Assembly: GCF_002013895.1 (NCBI RefSeq)
Contig: NZ_MAFQ01000005.1
Coordinates: 372,001-436,000, forward strand
Length of the DNA stretch: 64,000 bases
DNA from: Mycobacteroides franklinii
GTDB lineage: Bacteria > Actinomycetota > Actinomycetes > Mycobacteriales > Mycobacteriaceae
Direction of reading: 5' to 3'
The notes beneath the pieces were generated by a model that did no database searches, had not been told where the DNA came from, and worked only from the letters and a program-made list of their open reading frames with translations. A program made the translations under genes and the position numbers. Positions 59,874-64,000 of the stretch are shown piece after piece. Position 1 is the first letter of the stretch, and every line of letters begins with the position of its first letter.

Positions 59874-60890
59874 ATGGCGGTCAAGACCGTGGCCCCTGTA
59901 AGGCATGCGGGGGACCATGGTGGTGTGGGTGAGCTTCCCGTCGTCGACCTGTCCAGCGATCCGGTACAGCTACGCACGGCCCTGCGCGAGGTCACCCACG
60001 AAGTCGGGTTCTTCTACCTCACCGGGCACGGTGTTTCGCCGCTGCTGATCGACAGGGTGCTGTCGGCGGCCCGCAAGCTCTTTGCCCTTCCCGAGGCTGA
60101 CAAGGACGCCATCGCGATGGTGCGAAGCCCGCATTTTCGTGGATTCACCCGGTTGGGCGGAGAGCTGACCGGTGGATTCACCGACTGGCGTGAGCAGATC
60201 GACGTCGGGCCGGAACGCACAGCCAGCCTGACGGGACAGGGCCGCGACTACATGTGGTTGCAGGGGCCCAATCAGTGGCCGGAGGCGGTCCCGGAATTGA
60301 GGGCGGCACTCGAAAGCTGGGACGCGGCTCTGGCGAGTGTGGGGCGAAAACTTCTGAGGGAGTGGGCTATTGCCCTTGGTTCGGCGGGGGGAGTCTTCGA
60401 CGAGGCATTTGGTGCCGAACCGGCGACCCTGATCAAGGTCATCCGTTATCCGGCCAGTGGGACCACCGAACAGGGAGTGGGCGCGCATCGCGACTCGGGT
60501 GTGCTGACCTTGCTGCTGGCCGAGCCGGATGTCGGGGGCCTGCAGGTCGAGGTGGACGGGACGTGGCTGGAGGCACCCGGGCGCACAGGAGCATTCATCG
60601 TGAACATCGGTGAGCTGCTGGAGCGGGCCAGTGGCGGGTATCTGCGTGCCACGCGCCATCGGGTGACGCTGACGGGTACGCCGCGCATGTCGGTCGCGTA
60701 CTTCTTCAATCCGAGGTTGGACGCGCACATCCCGGCGCTGGAGCTGCCGCTGGAACTGCGGGACCGGGCGCGCGGCGTCAGTGCCGATCCGGGCGATCCG
60801 ATTCACTCGACCTACGGCGAGAACGCCTGGAAGAGCCGACTGCGGGCCCATCCTGATGTGGCCGCCGCGCATGGTCACCTCGGCAGGTAG
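59874..60890 (+). CDS. 2-oxoglutarate/Fe(II) oxygenase, isopenicillin N synthase-like
   Basis: A 338-residue non-haem iron oxygenase. The N-terminal DIOX domain has LPVVDLSSDPVQLRTALREVTHEVGFFYLTGHGVS. The iron ligands are H and D in GAHRDSGVLTLLL and H in RATRHRVTL, and the 2OG-binding Arg is in PRMSVAYFF. Plant-like members make hormones; bacterial ones hydroxylate or desaturate small molecules. ATG 59874 has GGGA ten bases upstream, but a start nearer GTG 59926 would also fit. Divergent from the kinase gene; no biosynthetic partners are adjacent. Confidence 0.88.
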   Translation: MAVKTVAPVRHAGDHGGVGELPVVDLSSDPVQLRTALREVTHEVGFFYLTGHGVSPLLIDRVLSAARKLFALPEADKDAIAMVRSPHFRGFTRLGGELTGGFTDWREQIDVGPERTASLTGQGRDYMWLQGPNQWPEAVPELRAALESWDAALASVGRKLLREWAIALGSAGGVFDEAFGAEPATLIKVIRYPASGTTEQGVGAHRDSGVLTLLLAEPDVGGLQVEVDGTWLEAPGRTGAFIVNIGELLERASGGYLRATRHRVTLTGTPRMSVAYFFNPRLDAHIPALELPLELRDRARGVSADPGDPIHSTYGENAWKSRLRAHPDVAAAHGHLGR

Positions 60891-60977
60891 CGATCGTGCA
60901 AATCTGCGCCGCGAACCGGTGGTGCGCGTAATACTCAGGTTGTGGCAAACTAATGCCACATACTGAGGAGGAGAACC

Positions 60978-61289
60978 ATGCGGACGATTTGTTCGATGGC
61001 GGCGGGGTTCGGTTTGGCGATATCTGTGTTCGCTGCGCCCATAGTGTCGGCAGCACCCGGAGAGGGCCCCGTTGCGGTCCAATGCCAGGTCTATGCCGAT
61101 AACAACTTCGGACCGCCGGGATTTGGCCCGGGAAGCATGCCCGGAATGGGCTTCGGCATGAAGCAATGGGCGGGCACGGTTATTGGTCGCGGAAGTAACG
61201 AGGGTGAAGCACGCCAAGACGCCGAGCGACAGATGTGGGGCCCGTACGGCATGGCGCCCGAGCTTCGTGACTGCGTGCCTGCGGCGTAA
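60978..61289 (+). CDS. small secreted protein, Gly/Pro/Met-rich
   Basis: A 103-residue protein. A signal peptide (MRTICSMAAGFGLAISVFAAPIVSA) ends in an ASA-type site near residue 26. The mature part has C36 and C99, likely one disulfide, and a Gly/Pro/Met run (PPGFGPGSMPGMGFGM). The end is NEGEARQDAERQMWGPYGMAPELRDC. GAGGAGAACC precedes the ATG. Cysteine spacing resembles small mycobacterial exported DUF proteins, but I cannot assign one. Confidence 0.82.
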   Translation: MRTICSMAAGFGLAISVFAAPIVSAAPGEGPVAVQCQVYADNNFGPPGFGPGSMPGMGFGMKQWAGTVIGRGSNEGEARQDAERQMWGPYGMAPELRDCVPAA

Positions 61290-61381
61290 CGAGCGAAACA
61301 AGATCACTTGAGGGCGGGCCGCGCAGGCAATGCTTTAGTGCCGGTCGGAACCCGCTCGGTCGTGCTCCGATCGCGCACGCG

Positions 61382-62179
61382 TTACATGCTGCGGGCCTGG
61401 AACTGCGGTTCGGTCTTCTCGATCCCGGCCTTACGTGCGATGGCGAAGTTGGCTCCGCGCATGAGTCGCAGCTGAAGGCGACGCTCCAGTCCGAAGGCGC
61501 GCCGCGGCACCATCGACCACGCCTTGTCGAAGAGGGTCTTGGTGGCCGCCACCGAATCGGGGGAGCGCGACAGGATCTGATCGATGAGCTCGGCCGCGTC
61601 GGCTTCGGGGTCGGCGCTCACCTGGGTGACAAGTCCGATTTCCTTCGCGTAGAAGCCGTCGAACATCTCACCGGTCATGGTGAGGCGCTTGGCGGTGTCG
61701 ATTCCGATCAATTGACTCAGCGTGACGCTTCCGGACATATCGGGGATCAGGCCCCATTTGGCTTCGAGAATGGAGAACTCGGCGTCGGGCGTGGTGAACC
61801 GGAAGTCGGCGGCCAGCGCCAGCTGCAGCCCACCGCCGTAGCAACGACCTTGAATGACGGCGATCACCGGAACACGGAGCCGGCGCCACGCCCAGCAGGC
61901 CTCTTGGAAACCGTTGGTACCCAGCCAGGGGAGTGGAATGAAGTTCGCGACAACGCGTGCCGGATCTTTCCCGGCGGCCGCGAAATCCAGCCCGGTGGAA
62001 AATGTGTCCCCCTCACCGGACAGCACCACCACCCGGATCGAGTTGTCCGAGGCAATATGGCGGGCGGCGGCGGTCAGCCCGCCCAGCATGTCGATGGTGA
62101 GTCCGTTGAGCTTCTCGGGCCGAGACAAGGTGACGCGAGCTACCTGTCCGTCGACGCGTAGGGTCACATGTGACGTCAT
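61382..62179 (-). CDS. enoyl-CoA hydratase/isomerase (crotonase family)
   Basis: A 265-residue crotonase-fold enzyme. The oxyanion-hole motifs are VVVLSGEGDTFSTGLDF and IQGRCYGGGLQLALAADFRF. The glutamate positions of classical hydratases are replaced by AKWGLIPDMSGSVTLSQ, which keeps an Asp, as in some isomerases and hydrolases. It acts on acyl-CoA thioesters in the cytoplasm. It is divergent from a flavin reductase gene with 28 bp between starts. Confidence 0.9.
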   Translation of the reverse strand: MTSHVTLRVDGQVARVTLSRPEKLNGLTIDMLGGLTAAARHIASDNSIRVVVLSGEGDTFSTGLDFAAAGKDPARVVANFIPLPWLGTNGFQEACWAWRRLRVPVIAVIQGRCYGGGLQLALAADFRFTTPDAEFSILEAKWGLIPDMSGSVTLSQLIGIDTAKRLTMTGEMFDGFYAKEIGLVTQVSADPEADAAELIDQILSRSPDSVAATKTLFDKAWSMVPRRAFGLERRLQLRLMRGANFAIARKAGIEKTEPQFQARSM

Positions 62180-62198
62180 GAAGCAAGACTAGAGGTGA

Positions 62199-63127
<929 letters not shown>

Positions 63128-63161
63128 GTCGGGCTCCTTGGGTTCGGTGTATTGGTGGGCG

Positions 63162-63857
63162 TCAGTGGCCGGGGCGGTAGGCCAGGTTCTCGACGGGGCC
63201 GGCCAGTTGGGACTTGATCTGGACGGTGAGGTCATCGGTGAGTACCTCGTTGTCGCCCTTTTCCAGCGCGTCGATGATGCGTGCCGCGATCACCGCGGGC
63301 GGCGTCTTGGCGACAGGCAATGCCGACACCATGTCGGTGTCGATGAAACCGGCGTGGACGCCGAGTACCTGGGTGTTCTGCGCTTCGAGCTCCAGGCGCA
63401 GGGTGTTGGTGACCGACCAGATGGCTGCCTTCGATGCCCCGTAGGCTCCGGCTCCGCCGAGCCACGAGAGCACCGAGTGGATGTTGACGATCGCGCCGCC
63501 GCCGTGGGTCTTCAGGATGGGCGCGAATGCCCTGATGACTCGTAGTGGGCCGAACACGTTGGTCTGGAATGTCGCATCGATGCGGTCGAAATCCCCGGTG
63601 AGCAGCGAATCGGGATGCAGCACACCGGCGTTGTTGACCACGATCTCCACATCCGTGAGCTCGCGGGCCAGCGCCGCCACCGAGTCCTCGGAGGTGACTT
63701 CGAGTTGTTTGGTGACTACCTGCTCGCGCGGGTCCTCGAATGATTCGCGGGCGGTGCTGTACACCTTGCGCGCACCGCGGCGCAGCACCTCATCGACGAG
63801 GGCAGCCCCCAGCCCGCGGCGACCACCGGTGACCAGTACGACCTTGTTTTCGATCAT
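63162..63857 (-). CDS. SDR-family oxidoreductase
   Basis: A 231-residue classical SDR: cofactor motif VLVTGGRRGLGAALV, NNAGVLHPDSLL, and catalytic SVLSWLGGAGAYGASKAAIW. ATG 63857 is chosen because AGGAG lies six bases before it; ATG 63863 would leave no spacing. Followed by the tautomerase gene. Divergent from the HxlR gene across a region with several dyads, so HxlR-type repression relieved by a reactive or aromatic compound is likely. Confidence 0.9.
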   Translation of the reverse strand: MIENKVVLVTGGRRGLGAALVDEVLRRGARKVYSTARESFEDPREQVVTKQLEVTSEDSVAALARELTDVEIVVNNAGVLHPDSLLTGDFDRIDATFQTNVFGPLRVIRAFAPILKTHGGGAIVNIHSVLSWLGGAGAYGASKAAIWSVTNTLRLELEAQNTQVLGVHAGFIDTDMVSALPVAKTPPAVIAARIIDALEKGDNEVLTDDLTVQIKSQLAGPVENLAYRPGH

Positions 63858-63867
63858 TCCCATCTCC

Positions 63868-63930
63868 TAACTAACGATTGCATTAGTCAGAACGCTAGCC
63901 GGGCTAGCTGAATAACGCAAGCGTTAGTTA
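63868..63930. promoter_or_regulatory. divergent SDR/HxlR operator region with nested dyads
   Basis: TAACTAACG (63868-63876) and CGTTAGTTA (63922-63930) are exact inverted copies; the longer motif GCAAKCGTTAGTTA is shared in opposite orientation. Between them lie GCTAGCC-G-GGCTAGC-type dyad 63894-63908 and AACGC-AA-GCGTT (63914-63925). The arrangement fits two dimers of the divergent HxlR regulator. Confidence 0.65.
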
Positions 63931-63940
63931 CAATGGCCTG

Positions 63941-64000
63941 GTGAGCATGGACTTTGAGCGGCTACTGCAGGACCGCTCTCGGTGGAAGACCGAAGAGTGT
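63941..64000 (+). CDS. HxlR-family regulator, 5' part only
   Basis: GTG 63941 opens a frame reading (M)SMDFERLLQDRSRWKTEEC to the window edge. DRSRWKTEEC followed by the expected winged helix is typical of mycobacterial HxlR/DUF24 regulators, whose conserved early Cys senses electrophiles. Only 20 codons are visible, so the assignment rests on that motif and on divergence from an SDR-tautomerase pair. Confidence 0.7.
   Translation, partial: MSMDFERLLQDRSRWKTEEC

Overview
The window is high-GC, gene-dense actinobacterial DNA and reads as a mycobacterium. The best evidence is gene order. An ordered set of genes matches the Mycobacterium tuberculosis Rv0218-Rv0244c neighbourhood as I remember it: an aldehyde dehydrogenase (Rv0223c type), a methyltransferase (Rv0224c), a GT4 glycosyltransferase (Rv0225), a large membrane protein (Rv0226c), a DUF3068/PorA-family protein (Rv0227c), an acyltransferase (Rv0228), aftD (Rv0236c), the 57-residue Rv0236A, lpqI (Rv0237), a TetR regulator (Rv0238), htdX, fabG4, fadA2, the sRNA F6 and fadE5. 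The extra genes between these anchors and the sequence divergence point to a fast-growing non-tuberculous species, probably of the Mycobacteroides abscessus-chelonae group. The species call is inference from memory. I saw no tRNA, rRNA, CRISPR array, insertion sequence or prophage.

Layout. 1-5.8 kb: a WhiB3-like regulator, a divergent NarL-type two-component pair, a small secreted protein, an F420-type oxidoreductase and a CtaG-like cytochrome oxidase assembly factor. 5.8-11.9 kb: a leftward catabolic operon (APH-like kinase, DUF7065-like protein, aldehyde dehydrogenase, MHS transporter, 3-hydroxyisobutyrate dehydrogenase). 12-14.1 kb: divergent methyltransferase and glycosyltransferase. 14.1-18.1 kb: a TetR gene beside an SDR, diiron protein and flavin monooxygenase operon. 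18.3-27 kb: cell-envelope block with an AftD-like half-length membrane protein, DUF3068 protein, acyltransferase, AftD and Rv0236A. 27.2-32.9 kb: a glycan-binding-like membrane protein, a Tat-exported sulfatase, a TfoX-like protein, an ECF42 sigma factor and LpqI. 32.9-41.5 kb: three P450s, a FadD32-like fatty-acyl-AMP ligase, two YCII/DGPF proteins, a MerR regulator and a histidine-rich metal protein. 41.5-46.8 kb: TerC, the Rv0238-type TetR, and a SulP permease paired with a sulfate-type binding protein. 47-57.2 kb: the htdX-fabG4 / fadA2 / F6 / fadE5 lipid module, interrupted by a molybdopterin oxidoreductase, a small P-loop protein, two DUF1361 membrane proteins and a hydrolase. 57.4-64 kb: DinB protein, Ser/Thr kinase, 2OG oxygenase, secreted protein, crotonase, flavin reductase, tautomerase, SDR and the start of an HxlR regulator.

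Regulation visible in the DNA is the most interesting part. Two promoters 7.3 kb apart share TGTCGA-N17-CGTGG and join the ECF42 sigma gene to its usual DGPF partners. A 16-bp palindrome upstream of the Rv0238-type TetR gene recurs as its exact reverse complement between fabG4 and fadA2, with a weaker copy before fadE5. A SigF-like promoter and a terminator hairpin mark the F6 sRNA. Three long intergenic inverted repeats (16-21 bp arms) and a 20-bp perfect palindrome next to a glycosyltransferase start codon have no standard explanation. The 575-residue Rv0226c-type protein appears to be a shortened relative of AftD.
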